A stretch of DNA of 64,000 bases from assembly GCA_964458575.1 (NCBI GenBank), contig CAYWMD010000012.1, positions 57,135-121,134 of the forward strand, written 5' to 3'. This DNA is from CAYWMD01 sp964458575. Lineage in GTDB: Bacteria > Verrucomicrobiota > Verrucomicrobiia > Limisphaerales > JADLHS01. Below, in pieces: positions 49,368 to 58,487 of the stretch (its first letter is position 1; every line of letters starts with the position of its first letter). The notes under the pieces are model-generated. The model was not told the DNA's origin. It was given only the letters and a program-made list of their open reading frames with translations, and did not search any database. A program made the translations under genes and the position numbers.

Positions 49368-50478
49368 GAATCTCGCGTCCTTTCCACGTAACCTGCTTGC
49401 CGGAGCGCAACGCCGAGCGCGCGAACACGGCAAAGAAGAAAACCAGCGGCACGGGATACAACAGCGCCGTGAGCCACCGGAACGCGCCGATCTGCCGGCT
49501 GAACCAGGCCACCTGCGCCGCACAAAACCAGTACGCCGCGCCCCAGCGCAACCAATCGCCCGTTACCGCCCAGCCGATGGGCGCAAACATCAGGCCGATC
49601 ATCCACGCCACCACGAGCAACAACACACCGCGCGGCGTCTGGCCTGCACCGGTAGCAAAGCCTTTCGTCCAGCCCTCGATCAATTCACGCAGCCCGTTCG
49701 GATACATGCGAAACGCCAAAACCCCGCGCCCGGTCATGCTGCGAGTCGCGATGCCAGCGGCGCGAAACTGCTGGGCGAGGAAAAAATTCTCCAGCGTCCG
49801 GCCTTTCACCGCTTCATGCCCGCCCACGCGCCGGTAACTTTCGCGATCCACGAGGAGCATTTGTCCAAACAATCCATTCGGCGCCGTGCCCACCGTCATG
49901 TTGAAGTTGAAAAACAATGAGAGGTCCTCGTAAGGCTTGCGCACCGCATGAAACGGCCCGATGGAAAGCGTGCACCCCCGCACCCGTCCTGCAGACACCC
50001 TCTCCCCAACTGGGGGAAAGGGATGGGGTGAGGGGGCATCTGCTGATAGACCAGCCGAATACACATCCAATACCTGCGTCAACCCTTCCGGCTCGAACCA
50101 GGTATCCGCGTCCAGAAATAACAACAGATCACCCGTCGCCGCTTTCGCGCCCTGATGACACGCCCATGTTTTGCCGCGCCAGCCATCGGGCAGCGGTTGC
50201 GAATTGATGACGCGTGCGCCGTGCTGCGCGGCAATCTCGGCGGTGCGGTCGGTGGAAGCGTCGTTGACCACGATCACTTCGCGCGGCCTGACAGATTGCG
50301 ATGTGATCGAACCCAACAGCACTGGCAGATTGTGCTCCTCATTCCGCGCCGGGATGATGATGGAAAGCCGGTCGGCGGAGAAGTGCGAAGCGGCACGGAC
50401 AGCGCGACTCTTCATGCGCCCAAGCAACAGCCAGCCCGCGCTCCACAAAACCAGCGTGACGATCCAGAGCGCGATCAT
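49357..50478 (-). CDS. crtQ: CrtQ-like carotenoid glycosyltransferase (GT2)
   Basis: The 373-residue protein has an N-terminal membrane helix and a GT2 domain: 'LSIIIPARNEEHNLPVLLGS', 'EVIVVNDASTD', 'LLFLDADTWFEPEGL' (DXD) and 'LENFFLAQQFRAAG'. Three or four C-terminal helices follow. This matches 4,4'-diaponeurosporenoate glycosyltransferase of the staphyloxanthin pathway. Residues about 145-167 ('SPHPFPPVGERVSAGRVRG') are encoded by a palindromic repeat and are foreign to the family. The start overlaps the desaturase stop by 4 bp. Confidence 0.86.
   Translation of the reverse strand: MIALWIVTLVLWSAGWLLLGRMKSRAVRAASHFSADRLSIIIPARNEEHNLPVLLGSITSQSVRPREVIVVNDASTDRTAEIAAQHGARVINSQPLPDGWRGKTWACHQGAKAATGDLLLFLDADTWFEPEGLTQVLDVYSAGLSADAPSPHPFPPVGERVSAGRVRGCTLSIGPFHAVRKPYEDLSLFFNFNMTVGTAPNGLFGQMLLVDRESYRRVGGHEAVKGRTLENFFLAQQFRAAGIATRSMTGRGVLAFRMYPNGLRELIEGWTKGFATGAGQTPRGVLLLVVAWMIGLMFAPIGWAVTGDWLRWGAAYWFCAAQVAWFSRQIGAFRWLTALLYPVPLVFFFAVFARSALRSGKQVTWKGREIRAD
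49998..50022. repeat. Palindromic element core inside crtQ
   Basis: CCCTCTCCCC and GGGGAAAGGG pair with one mismatch around a 5-base loop, within a longer element spanning roughly 49977-50045. The CCCTCACCCC/GGGGAGAGGG type of repeat is widespread in bacterial intergenic DNA. Here it is read in frame. Confidence 0.75.
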
Positions 50479-51950
50479 TTATCCCACTCGACGACCTTCT
50501 TCGCCACGTTCTGGCCGCAGAGGATGACCATCGGCATGCCCCCGCCAGGATTCACCGAGCCGCCCACGAAGAAGAGGTTCGGGTAAAGCGTGCTCTGCTT
50601 CGGCGCTTTGAAGGCGAGGTTTTTCCAACGGTCGCTCACCACGCCGTAGATCGAGCCGCGGTTCGAGTTGTATCGCTCGCGGATGTCCAGCGGCGTCCAG
50701 AAATGCTCAAAGACGACGTGCTTCCGCAAATCCTTCAAACCCATCCGCTCCAATTTGCTCAGGATGCGATCCTTGAGCTGGGTGTAGTCTTCGCGGGTCA
50801 GCGGGCGGTCGTCACGGATGTGCGGGATGTGCGGCAGAATCTTCAGGCAATCGCAACCCGCCGGCGCGACGGTCGGATCGGTCTTGGACGCGGCGACGAG
50901 ATAAATCGTCGGGTCGTCAGGCAATTCGTATCGCTCGAAGACTTTGGCGAAATGCTCCTTCTGGTGGCCGCTGAAAAAGAAGTTGTGATGCGCGAGCTGC
51001 GGATACTGGCAATCAAGGCCCAGTTCGATCACGAGGCCGGAACACGTAGGTTCGAGCTTCATCTCCAGCGAGGCGATGAAATCCTTGTCCTCGCGCAAAA
51101 GTTTTTCGTAGGCCGGAATAACCTCCATGTTGGACACGATGATATCGGCGTCGTGAAACGTTCCATTCGCCACCAAGCCGGTGACGCCGCCGTTTTTCCG
51201 GCGCACTTCGCTGACTTCGGCGTTGAGGTTCACCTTGATGCCGAGTTCCTCCATGAGCCGCTTCAGACCGATGGCGATGTTGTAAAGCCCGCCATCCACA
51301 TACCAGAGGTCGTAGCGGATCTGGATCGTGGGCATGGAGTTCATGAAGGCCGGCGCGCGATACGCCGACGAGCCGACGTACTTGATGAAGAAATCAAAGA
51401 TGTCGCGGAAGTAACGCGTCTGGAGATGCGACGCCACCCCCTGGTGCATGTTGCGGAACAGGTCGAACTGGAAAAACTTGAACAAGCCGTAGTGCTTCGC
51501 GAAGCCCTGCCAGTTGTCGAGACCCTGCTCGAAATAGCCGTCGTTGGTGAGATCGTAGAGGTCGGCGGAGTATTTGAGAAAGCGCTCAATGTTTTCCGGC
51601 GGCTCGCCAACCTTGCGCGCCTCGGCGGCCATCTTGTCCGGCTCGGGATACAGGTCCAGTGTTACGCCGTCCTCAAAAAAATTCCGCCAGTGCGGTCGCA
51701 GTGCGCGGATCGGGATGTAATCCTTCATCTTCCGTCCGCTGCGCTCGAAAAGTCGCTCGAAGATGTGCGGCAGCGTGAGGATGGATGGGCCGAGGTCGAA
51801 CGTGTAGCCCTGCGACTTAAGTACGTTCAGCTTGCCGCCGATCTTGTCGTTCTTCTCGAAAACCTCGACGTCGTAGCCGGATTGTTTGAGCGAGATGGCG
51901 GCGGACAAGCCACCCAAACCCGCGCCGATGACGATGACTTTTTTGTCCAT
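50475..51950 (-). CDS. CrtI/CrtN-family carotenoid desaturase or oxidase
   Basis: The 491-residue flavoprotein begins 'KKVIVIGAGLGGLSAAISLK' (FAD site), followed by 'VEVFEKNDKIGGKLNVL' and 'GYTFDLGPSILTLP'. It ends with 'LFFVGGSVNPGGGMPMVILC', the C-terminal FAD motif of phytoene desaturases. It could be the dehydrosqualene desaturase (CrtN) or terminal oxidase (CrtP) type; these cannot be separated by eye. It is coupled to the glycosyltransferase gene by a 4-bp overlap. Confidence 0.88.
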   Translation of the reverse strand: MDKKVIVIGAGLGGLSAAISLKQSGYDVEVFEKNDKIGGKLNVLKSQGYTFDLGPSILTLPHIFERLFERSGRKMKDYIPIRALRPHWRNFFEDGVTLDLYPEPDKMAAEARKVGEPPENIERFLKYSADLYDLTNDGYFEQGLDNWQGFAKHYGLFKFFQFDLFRNMHQGVASHLQTRYFRDIFDFFIKYVGSSAYRAPAFMNSMPTIQIRYDLWYVDGGLYNIAIGLKRLMEELGIKVNLNAEVSEVRRKNGGVTGLVANGTFHDADIIVSNMEVIPAYEKLLREDKDFIASLEMKLEPTCSGLVIELGLDCQYPQLAHHNFFFSGHQKEHFAKVFERYELPDDPTIYLVAASKTDPTVAPAGCDCLKILPHIPHIRDDRPLTREDYTQLKDRILSKLERMGLKDLRKHVVFEHFWTPLDIRERYNSNRGSIYGVVSDRWKNLAFKAPKQSTLYPNLFFVGGSVNPGGGMPMVILCGQNVAKKVVEWDK

Positions 51951-51954
51951 AACC

Positions 51955-52719
51955 TCACCTCGTTCCCGCCACCCGCTTCAATCCCGCCTGCGCGACATGA
52001 TCCTGCGGGTGCATGTTTAAAGCCTTCCGGAAATATTCCGCCGCTTCGACGCGCTGACCCAGTTTTTCGTAGGCGCAACCGATGAATGTCAGACAACTGT
52101 CGTGTCCCCAGCGCGGCGAAACCGATGCTGTCGCGGTTTTGGCTTCCGTCTGGAAAAGTTTTTCCGCCGCCAGCAAGGTTGCTAGGGCCTCTTTGAAGGC
52201 GGTGGCTTTCCTGGCGGTGTGAAACTGGCACGTGCCCAGAAGATATTGCACGCGCGGATTGGCCGCGCCGGATTTCATGGCGGCGGTGCGATGCTTCGCG
52301 ACCCGCGGGCCGAACCACGCCGCCCGCACGATGCTGCCGCTGCACTTCATGCCGTAAAGCGTGCCCAGCAGGGCATGGCATTCAGCGGACGTCGCGTCGA
52401 GCTTCACGGCGGCGGTCAGCGCGGCGATGGCAGCATCCATTGCGCTCTCGGCGGCGGCGCTATTCGTGGGGTTGCCGCGCAATTGCAGCATGCGATGAAA
52501 CTCCGCCGCGCCGAGCCAGTAAAAATTGACGGGTTCGGTCGGCGCATTGGTGGTCGCCTGCCGGAACAAGTTCGCGGCGGCGGCGAAGCGGCTGGCATCC
52601 CAGGTTTGATAGGCGGCGATGAATTCCGCCACGCCCGCCACCGTGAGTTTTTCGGCAACGGACTCCGCCCGCGCCAGCAAAGTGGCAAACAACGCCAGGA
52701 TGACCAGACAACGACTCAT
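51955..52719 (-). CDS. Exported TPR-repeat protein
   Basis: I chose the ATG at 52717-52719 because a signal peptide follows ('LVILALFATLLARA'). The 254-residue product has TPR-like helical pairs ('WDASRFAAAANLFRQA', 'AIAALTAAVKLDATSAECHA', 'AAEYFRKALNMHPQDHVAQA'). TPR proteins are interaction scaffolds. It leads the minus-strand carotenoid operon, 4 bp before the desaturase gene, so it may be associated with the pigment enzymes, but no direct evidence shows this. Confidence 0.75.
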   Translation of the reverse strand: MSRCLVILALFATLLARAESVAEKLTVAGVAEFIAAYQTWDASRFAAAANLFRQATTNAPTEPVNFYWLGAAEFHRMLQLRGNPTNSAAAESAMDAAIAALTAAVKLDATSAECHALLGTLYGMKCSGSIVRAAWFGPRVAKHRTAAMKSGAANPRVQYLLGTCQFHTARKATAFKEALATLLAAEKLFQTEAKTATASVSPRWGHDSCLTFIGCAYEKLGQRVEAAEYFRKALNMHPQDHVAQAGLKRVAGTR

Positions 52720-52765
52720 CGCTTGACGAAGTATTGCGCGGCACGAAACATTTCCCAAGTCGAAT
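52720..52765. promoter_or_regulatory. Short divergent promoter region of the carotenoid cluster
   Basis: Only 46 bp separate the TPR gene (minus) from the aldehyde dehydrogenase gene (plus), so both promoters must lie here or within the gene starts. A TTGACG hexamer is present on the plus strand, but no good -10 box follows it. Shared control of both arms is likely. Confidence 0.4.
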
Positions 52766-54148
52766 ATGAATTTTGCCGCCGCCATCCGAAGTCAGCGTGA
52801 ATTCTTTCAGAGCGGTACGACGCGGCCCGTCGCCTTCCGGCGTGAACAACTGCAAAAGTTTTCTGCCGCGCTCGGAAGCCATGAAGGCCCGCTGCTGGCG
52901 GCGTTGCAGGCGGACTTACGAAAATCTCCCCTCCAAGGCTACGCGTCGGAACTCGGACTCGTGCAGGCCGAAATCCGCCACGCCCTCAAGCACCTCGACC
53001 ACTGGGCCGCCCCACAGCGACGAAGCACGCCGTGGTTCGTGTGGCCCGCGCGCGGCTGGGTGCAGGCCGAACCTTTCGGGGTCGCGCTGATTCTCGGCCC
53101 GTGGAATTATCCCGTGCAACTCATCCTCAGTCCGCTGGTCAGCGCCATTGCAGCGGGGAATTGTGCCCTGTTGAAACCGTCCGAGCTTGCGTCGCGGACG
53201 GCGGAGGCGATCGCAGCGCTCGTGCGGGAAACCTTCGCTGAAAAGTTTATCGCCCTTGCGACGGGCGGCGCAGACGTGGCGGAAGCTTTGCTGGCCGAGC
53301 GGTTCGACAAAATCTTTTTCACCGGCAGCACGCGCGTGGGACGCGCCGTGTTGGGCGCAGCGGCAAAACATCTGACGCCGGTGACGCTTGAACTTGGCGG
53401 CAAATGCCCGGCCATCGTTTGCGCCGATGCGCCGATTGACCTGGCCGCGCGACGGATTGCGTGGGGCAAATTCATGAACGCCGGTCAGACGTGCGTCGCG
53501 CCGGACTTCGTGCTGGTGCAACGCGGCTTGCGCGATCAATTGTTGGCGAGGCTGAAAACATCGCTGCTGGAATTTTACGGCGAAGACGCGAGCCGCAGCC
53601 CGGACTATGGGCGCATCGTGAACGCACGGCACTTTGCGCGGCTCGTGAATTATCTGCGCGACGGCAAGGTCGTGCATGGCGGCGCACATGATGCAAAGGA
53701 CTTGTTCCTCGCGCCGACGATTATGACCGATGTCTCGCCCGAGGCGCCGGTCATGCAGGAAGAAATTTTCGGCCCGATCCTGCCGGTGCTGGAGTTTGAC
53801 CAACTGGAGGATGCGCTGGCCTTGCTGCGCAACCGGCCCACGCCGCTCGCGCTGTACGTGTTCACAAACGATCGCGCGACCGAGTCGCGGATTTTGGCCG
53901 GGACCCGCTCCGGCGGCGCGTGCGTCAACGACGTGGTTTCACACATGGTTGGCACGGGCCTGCCGTTCGGCGGGTTGGGCGAAAGTGGGATGGGGGCGTA
54001 TCACGGGCGCGCGGGGTTCGAGGCGTTTTCGCATCAACGCGCCGTGTTGCGCCGCGCAAGGTGGATGGATACGCCGTTTCGTTATCCGCCGCCGAAGCTC
54101 TCCCTCGCAGGGCTGAAGCGCGCGCTGAGAGTGCTACTTCACGACTAA
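52766..54148 (+). CDS. Aldehyde dehydrogenase, carotenoid cluster (AldH-like)
   Basis: The 460-residue protein is of the short class-3 ALDH type. 'LILGPWNYPVQLILSPLVSA', 'NCALLKPSELA', 'FFTGSTRVGRAV', 'VTLELGGKCPAIV' (general base Glu), 'NAGQTCVAPD' (catalytic Cys) and 'EIFGPILPVL' are all present. In staphyloxanthin synthesis an aldehyde dehydrogenase oxidises the C30 carotenoid aldehyde to the acid. Its position in this cluster supports that job (inference). Confidence 0.92.
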   Translation: MNFAAAIRSQREFFQSGTTRPVAFRREQLQKFSAALGSHEGPLLAALQADLRKSPLQGYASELGLVQAEIRHALKHLDHWAAPQRRSTPWFVWPARGWVQAEPFGVALILGPWNYPVQLILSPLVSAIAAGNCALLKPSELASRTAEAIAALVRETFAEKFIALATGGADVAEALLAERFDKIFFTGSTRVGRAVLGAAAKHLTPVTLELGGKCPAIVCADAPIDLAARRIAWGKFMNAGQTCVAPDFVLVQRGLRDQLLARLKTSLLEFYGEDASRSPDYGRIVNARHFARLVNYLRDGKVVHGGAHDAKDLFLAPTIMTDVSPEAPVMQEEIFGPILPVLEFDQLEDALALLRNRPTPLALYVFTNDRATESRILAGTRSGGACVNDVVSHMVGTGLPFGGLGESGMGAYHGRAGFEAFSHQRAVLRRARWMDTPFRYPPPKLSLAGLKRALRVLLHD

Positions 54149-54185
54149 GCTTGCGACGGGGAGGGCTTTTGACTAACAACAGGCG

Positions 54186-55667
54186 ATGTCGCGTCGGGTA
54201 ATCATCATCGGGGCCGGGCCGGGTGGGCTGGCGACGGCCATGTTGCTGGCCAAGGCAGGTTGCGAAGTCACCGTTCTGGAAAAGCAACCGCGCGTCGGCG
54301 GACGCACTTCGGCCATCGAGGGCGACGGCTACCGTTTCGACCTGGGGCCGACGTTCTTCCTTTACCCGCAAATTCTCCAGGCAATTTTCCACGAGGTCGG
54401 TCGCGACATGTTCAAGGAAATCCCGATGACGAAGCTCGATCCGCAATACCGGCTGGTATTCGGCGCCGGCGGCGAGCTGATCGCGACGCCGGACCTGGAG
54501 CGGATGGTGACGGAGATCGCGAAATTGTCGCCTGCTGACGCGCAGGGCTTTCGGCGGTTCATGGAATACAACCGCGTGAAGCTGGAGAAGTTTGCGCCGT
54601 GTTTGCAGACGCCCTTTCCCGGCTGGACGAGCTTGATCAGCCTGCGATTGCTGGCCGTGTTGCCGTTTCTCAAACCGTGGAAATCCTTGCACGCTGAGCT
54701 GGCTCAGTACTTCAGCGATCCGCGCCTGCAACTGGCGTTCACCTTCCAATCGAAATACCTCGGCATGTCGCCGTTCCAGTGCCCGAGCCTGTTTTCCATC
54801 CTGTCGTTCCTCGAATACGAGCACGGCATCTGGCATCCGACCGGCGGCTGCAACTCCATCACTCGCAACATGGCGCGCGTGGCACAGGAACTCGGCGCAA
54901 AAATCCAACTCAACACCGCCGTGGAGCAAATCCTGTTCACCGGCCGCCGCGCCACGGGGGTGCGAACGGCTCAAGGGGAACTCACAGCCGACGCCGTGGT
55001 CGTGAACGCGGATTTTGCGCACGCGATGAACAAGCTTGTGCCCAATGATCTCCGGCGACGCTGGAACGACGCGAGCCTGGCACGGAAGAAATTTTCCTGC
55101 TCGACCTTCATGCTGTATCTCGGCGTCGAAGGGCGCTTTGACCAACTCGCGCATCACAACATTTACGTGACGAAAGATTATCGTCGCAATCTGGAGGAGA
55201 TCGAACACCAGCATGTGCTGTCGGAAGACCCGTCATTTTACGTCGAGAATCCGGTGCGCACCGACGCCACGATGGCCCCGCCGGGGCACAGCGCGCTTTA
55301 CGTGTTGCTGCCAGTCACGCATCAGCATCCGAACGTGGACTGGTCCAAGGAACGCGGGCGTTATCGCGAGGTGGCATTGCGGCAACTCACGAAGATCGGC
55401 CTGCCGGCGGACTTGGAGAAGCGGATTCGTTTTGAGCGCGTCGTGACGCCGGCGGACTGGGAAAGCAAGGTGGACATCTACCGCGGCGCGACCTTCAACC
55501 TCGCGCACAGTTTCTCGCAAATGCTGCACCTGCGGCCGCAGAATCGCTTCGAGGAATTCGAGCGGATGTATCTGGTGGGCGGCGGCACGCATCCGGGCAG
55601 CGGCCTGCCGGTCATCTTCGAATCGGCGCGGATCAGCTCGAAGTTGCTGTTGGAAGACTTGAATTGA
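54186..55667 (+). CDS. CrtN/CrtI-family carotenoid desaturase
   Basis: The 493 residues begin 'RRVIIIGAGPGGLATAMLLA' (FAD site), then 'VTVLEKQPRVGGRTSAIEGD' and 'YRFDLGPTFFLYP'. They end with 'MYLVGGGTHPGSGLPVIFES', the desaturase C-terminal motif. It is a distant paralogue of the gene at 50475. Together the two would desaturate and oxidise the linear carotenoid. It lies 37 bp after the aldehyde dehydrogenase gene. Confidence 0.9.
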   Translation: MSRRVIIIGAGPGGLATAMLLAKAGCEVTVLEKQPRVGGRTSAIEGDGYRFDLGPTFFLYPQILQAIFHEVGRDMFKEIPMTKLDPQYRLVFGAGGELIATPDLERMVTEIAKLSPADAQGFRRFMEYNRVKLEKFAPCLQTPFPGWTSLISLRLLAVLPFLKPWKSLHAELAQYFSDPRLQLAFTFQSKYLGMSPFQCPSLFSILSFLEYEHGIWHPTGGCNSITRNMARVAQELGAKIQLNTAVEQILFTGRRATGVRTAQGELTADAVVVNADFAHAMNKLVPNDLRRRWNDASLARKKFSCSTFMLYLGVEGRFDQLAHHNIYVTKDYRRNLEEIEHQHVLSEDPSFYVENPVRTDATMAPPGHSALYVLLPVTHQHPNVDWSKERGRYREVALRQLTKIGLPADLEKRIRFERVVTPADWESKVDIYRGATFNLAHSFSQMLHLRPQNRFEEFERMYLVGGGTHPGSGLPVIFESARISSKLLLEDLN

Positions 55668-55714
55668 TGTCCGGCGGTCGTTTCGCAACCGGACAGCTCT
55701 TTTGGTGATTGACC

Positions 55715-56230
55715 ATGCGTGGCAGGGAATTTAACTACGAACTCTGGCTGCCGCTGCCGCCGGAGAACATCTTCCCGTTCTTCGCCGACGCCGGCAATCT
55801 CGACGCCATCACGCCACCGTGGCTGAGCTTTCGCATCGTCACGCCGCCTCCCATCGTGATGCGCGCAGGCGCGCTGATTGACTACCAACTGCGGGTGCGC
55901 GGCTTCCCTTTGCGCTGGCGGACGCGTATCAATGCCTGGCAGCCGCCGTATCGTTTCGTGGACGAGCAGCTGCGCGGGCCGTATCGCCAATGGATTCACG
56001 AACACACCTTCGAGCCGCGTGACGGCGGCACGCTCGCGCGCGACCACGTCCGCTACGCCGTGCCGTTCGACTGGCTGACGCATTGCTGGTTCGTGCGACC
56101 GGACATCGATAAGATTTTCCGGCATCGTTCCGAGGCATTGCGAACGTTCTTTTCCAAACCAACTGCAGAACCGAAACCAACCCCGACCCGGTTGATTCCG
56201 GCTGCCGCAACAAACCGCCTGCCCACATGA
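55715..56230 (+). CDS. SRPBCC-family (START-like) small-molecule-binding protein
   Basis: An ATG at 55715 is preferred to a TTG at 55709 (171 residues). 'PPENIFPFFADAGNLDAITP', 'FPLRWRTRINAWQPPYRFVD' and 'TFEPRDGGTLARDHVRYAVP' are typical of the polyketide-cyclase/SRPBCC fold, which binds hydrophobic ligands. The C-terminal about 30 residues are Pro/Thr-rich. Proteins of this type often accompany carotenoid genes. It overlaps the next gene by 4 bp. Confidence 0.8.
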   Translation: MRGREFNYELWLPLPPENIFPFFADAGNLDAITPPWLSFRIVTPPPIVMRAGALIDYQLRVRGFPLRWRTRINAWQPPYRFVDEQLRGPYRQWIHEHTFEPRDGGTLARDHVRYAVPFDWLTHCWFVRPDIDKIFRHRSEALRTFFSKPTAEPKPTPTRLIPAAATNRLPT

Positions 56231-57498
56231 AAATCCTGTTCACTTCCTGCCTGGTCCTCGTTTCCACCCGTGCGCTGCTCCCTGCCGGTGACTGGCCCCA
56301 GTGGCGTGGCCCGCAGCGCGACGGCCAATTCGCCGGGCGGGCGTGGCCGGATAAGCTCGACACCAACCATCTGCGGCAAGTCTGGCACGTCGAACTTGGG
56401 CCGAGCTACTCCGGTCCTATTGTCAGTGGGGAGCGTGTGTTCACCACCGAGACCAAGGACAAAAAAGTGGAAGTCGTCACCGCATTCGACCGCAAGACAG
56501 GCAGGGAACTCTGGCGCGCACAGTGGGCCGGCGCGGTGAGCGTGCCGTTCTTCGCCAAGTCGAACGGCGACTGGATTCGCGCCACACCAGCCTGCGATGG
56601 CGAAAGCCTTTACGTCGCCGGGATGCGGGACGTGTTGGTCTGCCTCGACGCGCAGACGGGCAAGGAACGATGGCGGTTTGACTTCGTAAAAAAGCTGGAA
56701 GCGCCCGTGCCGGATTTCGGGTTCGTTTGTTCGCCGCTGGTGGACGAAGAAGCGGTTTACGTGCAGGCTGGCGCGAGCTTCGTGAAGCTCAATAAGCGGA
56801 CCGGTGAGGTCCTCTGGCGCGCGCTCAAGGACGCCGGGGGCATGTGGGGAAGCGTTTTTTCGTCGCCGGTTTTCGCCACGCTCGCTGGCAAGCGTCAGCT
56901 TGTGGTGCAGACACGGGAGAAGCTGGCCGGTGTTGACCCCGCGGATGGAAAAATCTTTTGGGAGCAGCCCGTGGAGGCATTTCGCGGCATGAATATTCTC
57001 ACGCCCCTCACGCACAAGGACACCCTGTTCAGCAGCACCTATGGCGGTAAGACGATCGGCTTCAATGTGACTCAGGCCGATGGCAAGTTCGCCGTCGCGG
57101 AAGCATGGCGGCACAAAGCCCAAGGTTACATGAGCACGCCGGTCGTGATTGATGGCGTGGCCTACACGCACTTGAAAAGCCAGCGTGTGATGGCCATCGA
57201 AGTGGCGACCGGCCGCGAGCTGTGGACCAGCAACCAATCCTTCGGCAAATACTGGAGTCTCGTCGCCCGGGGCGACCGCATCCTGGCCCTGGATCAGCGC
57301 GGCATCCTGTTTCTCCTCCGCGCCAACAAAGAGAAGTTCGACCCGCTCGACCAACGCAAGTTGACCAGCGCCGAAACCTGGGCGCACCTGGCTGTCGCCG
57401 ACAATGAACTTTTCGTGCGCGAACTGAATGCCCTGACCGCCTATCGCTGGAGCGAGACCGGCGACGTGTCAGAACACGCCCGCGCCTCCACCCCATGA
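56227..57498 (+). CDS. Exported PQQ-like beta-propeller protein
   Basis: The 423-residue protein has a short signal peptide and repeated propeller blades: 'DWPQWRGPQRDGQFAG', 'TAFDRKTGRELWRA', 'VCLDAQTGKERWRFDF', 'VKLNKRTGEVLWRA' and 'MAIEVATGRELWTS'. This outer-membrane assembly/quinoprotein-like repeat family is abundant in Verrucomicrobiota and Planctomycetota, where its function is mostly unknown. The genes on both sides overlap by 4 bp, so it is part of the carotenoid-to-uvsE operon. Confidence 0.88.
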   Translation: MKILFTSCLVLVSTRALLPAGDWPQWRGPQRDGQFAGRAWPDKLDTNHLRQVWHVELGPSYSGPIVSGERVFTTETKDKKVEVVTAFDRKTGRELWRAQWAGAVSVPFFAKSNGDWIRATPACDGESLYVAGMRDVLVCLDAQTGKERWRFDFVKKLEAPVPDFGFVCSPLVDEEAVYVQAGASFVKLNKRTGEVLWRALKDAGGMWGSVFSSPVFATLAGKRQLVVQTREKLAGVDPADGKIFWEQPVEAFRGMNILTPLTHKDTLFSSTYGGKTIGFNVTQADGKFAVAEAWRHKAQGYMSTPVVIDGVAYTHLKSQRVMAIEVATGRELWTSNQSFGKYWSLVARGDRILALDQRGILFLLRANKEKFDPLDQRKLTSAETWAHLAVADNELFVRELNALTAYRWSETGDVSEHARASTP

Positions 57499-58487
57499 AG
57501 TCCGGCACTGACGCGTGCTCCGGTTTGCGACTCGGCCTGTGCTGCCAGTTCGCGCGCGAGCCAATCAAATTCCGCACCACGACCGCGACGGCGATGCTGC
57601 GTCTCCCGCGCGCGCAACGGCTCGCGCGACTTGCCGAACTCTGTCGGGCCAATGCTGATGCGCTTCAGGCCGCTCTTCGCTACTGCGCGGCGCACGGCAT
57701 CGGCGCGTTCCGCATCAACAGTCAGATTCTGCCCGTCAAAACGCATCCCCAGGCCGGCTACGCCGTGACGGACCTGCCCGGCAGTCGTGAAATCATTCGT
57801 CGTTTTCGCGAATGTGGCGCGTTCGCCCGCGAGCGCGATGTCCGCCTGTCCTTTCACCCGGACCAGTTCGTGGTGCTGAATTCGCCGAACGACCAGACGC
57901 TTGCTCACTCGCTTGCGGAATTGGACTATCAGGCAGAGGTCGCCGAATGGGTCGGCGCGGACACCATCAACATCCACGGCGGCGGTGCGTATGGCGACAA
58001 GGCCACCGCGTTGCGCGCGTTGCGGCGGAACATCGAGCGGCTGCCGGCGCGGGTGCGGTCGCGTCTCACGCTGGAAAATGACGACAAGGTTTACTCGCCC
58101 TCGGACCTGCTGCCCGTCTGCGCGGACACCGGCGTGCCGCTCGTCTATGACGTCCACCATCACCGCTGCCTGCCGGACGGCTCGAGCATCGAGGCCGCCA
58201 CGGAACGGGCCGTTGCGACCTGGAATCGCGAACCGCTCTTTCACATCTCCAGCCCGTTGGAAGGCTGGCACGGGCCGAAGCCGGAGCGGCATCACGATTA
58301 CATCAACCCGCGCGATTTCCCGTCTGCGTGGAAGGGCCGTTCCCTCAGTGTGGAAGTTGAAGCGAAAGCGAAGGAGTTGGCGGTTCTGAAGTTGCTCGCA
58401 GTCTTGCGTCCACTCGGCACGCGCCGACTCGCAAAGGGTCAGACCCCCGCAAGCTGCTTGCCCGTTATCAGCGCCACGGCGGGATGA
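57495..58487 (+). CDS. uvsE: UV damage endonuclease UvsE
   Basis: The 330-residue TIM-barrel enzyme has 'RLGLCCQFAREPIKFRTTTA', 'GIGAFRINSQILP', 'RLSFHPDQFVVLNSP', 'DTINIHGGGAYGDK', 'LTLENDDKVYSPSDLLPVC', 'PLVYDVHHHRC' and 'SSPLEGW', which carry the His, Glu and Asp metal ligands. It nicks DNA 5' of UV photoproducts. Its location with carotenoid genes suggests a joint light/UV-protection operon. Its last 49 bases overlap the end of the opposite nhaR-like gene. Confidence 0.95.
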   Translation: MKSGTDACSGLRLGLCCQFAREPIKFRTTTATAMLRLPRAQRLARLAELCRANADALQAALRYCAAHGIGAFRINSQILPVKTHPQAGYAVTDLPGSREIIRRFRECGAFARERDVRLSFHPDQFVVLNSPNDQTLAHSLAELDYQAEVAEWVGADTINIHGGGAYGDKATALRALRRNIERLPARVRSRLTLENDDKVYSPSDLLPVCADTGVPLVYDVHHHRCLPDGSSIEAATERAVATWNREPLFHISSPLEGWHGPKPERHHDYINPRDFPSAWKGRSLSVEVEAKAKELAVLKLLAVLRPLGTRRLAKGQTPASCLPVISATAG

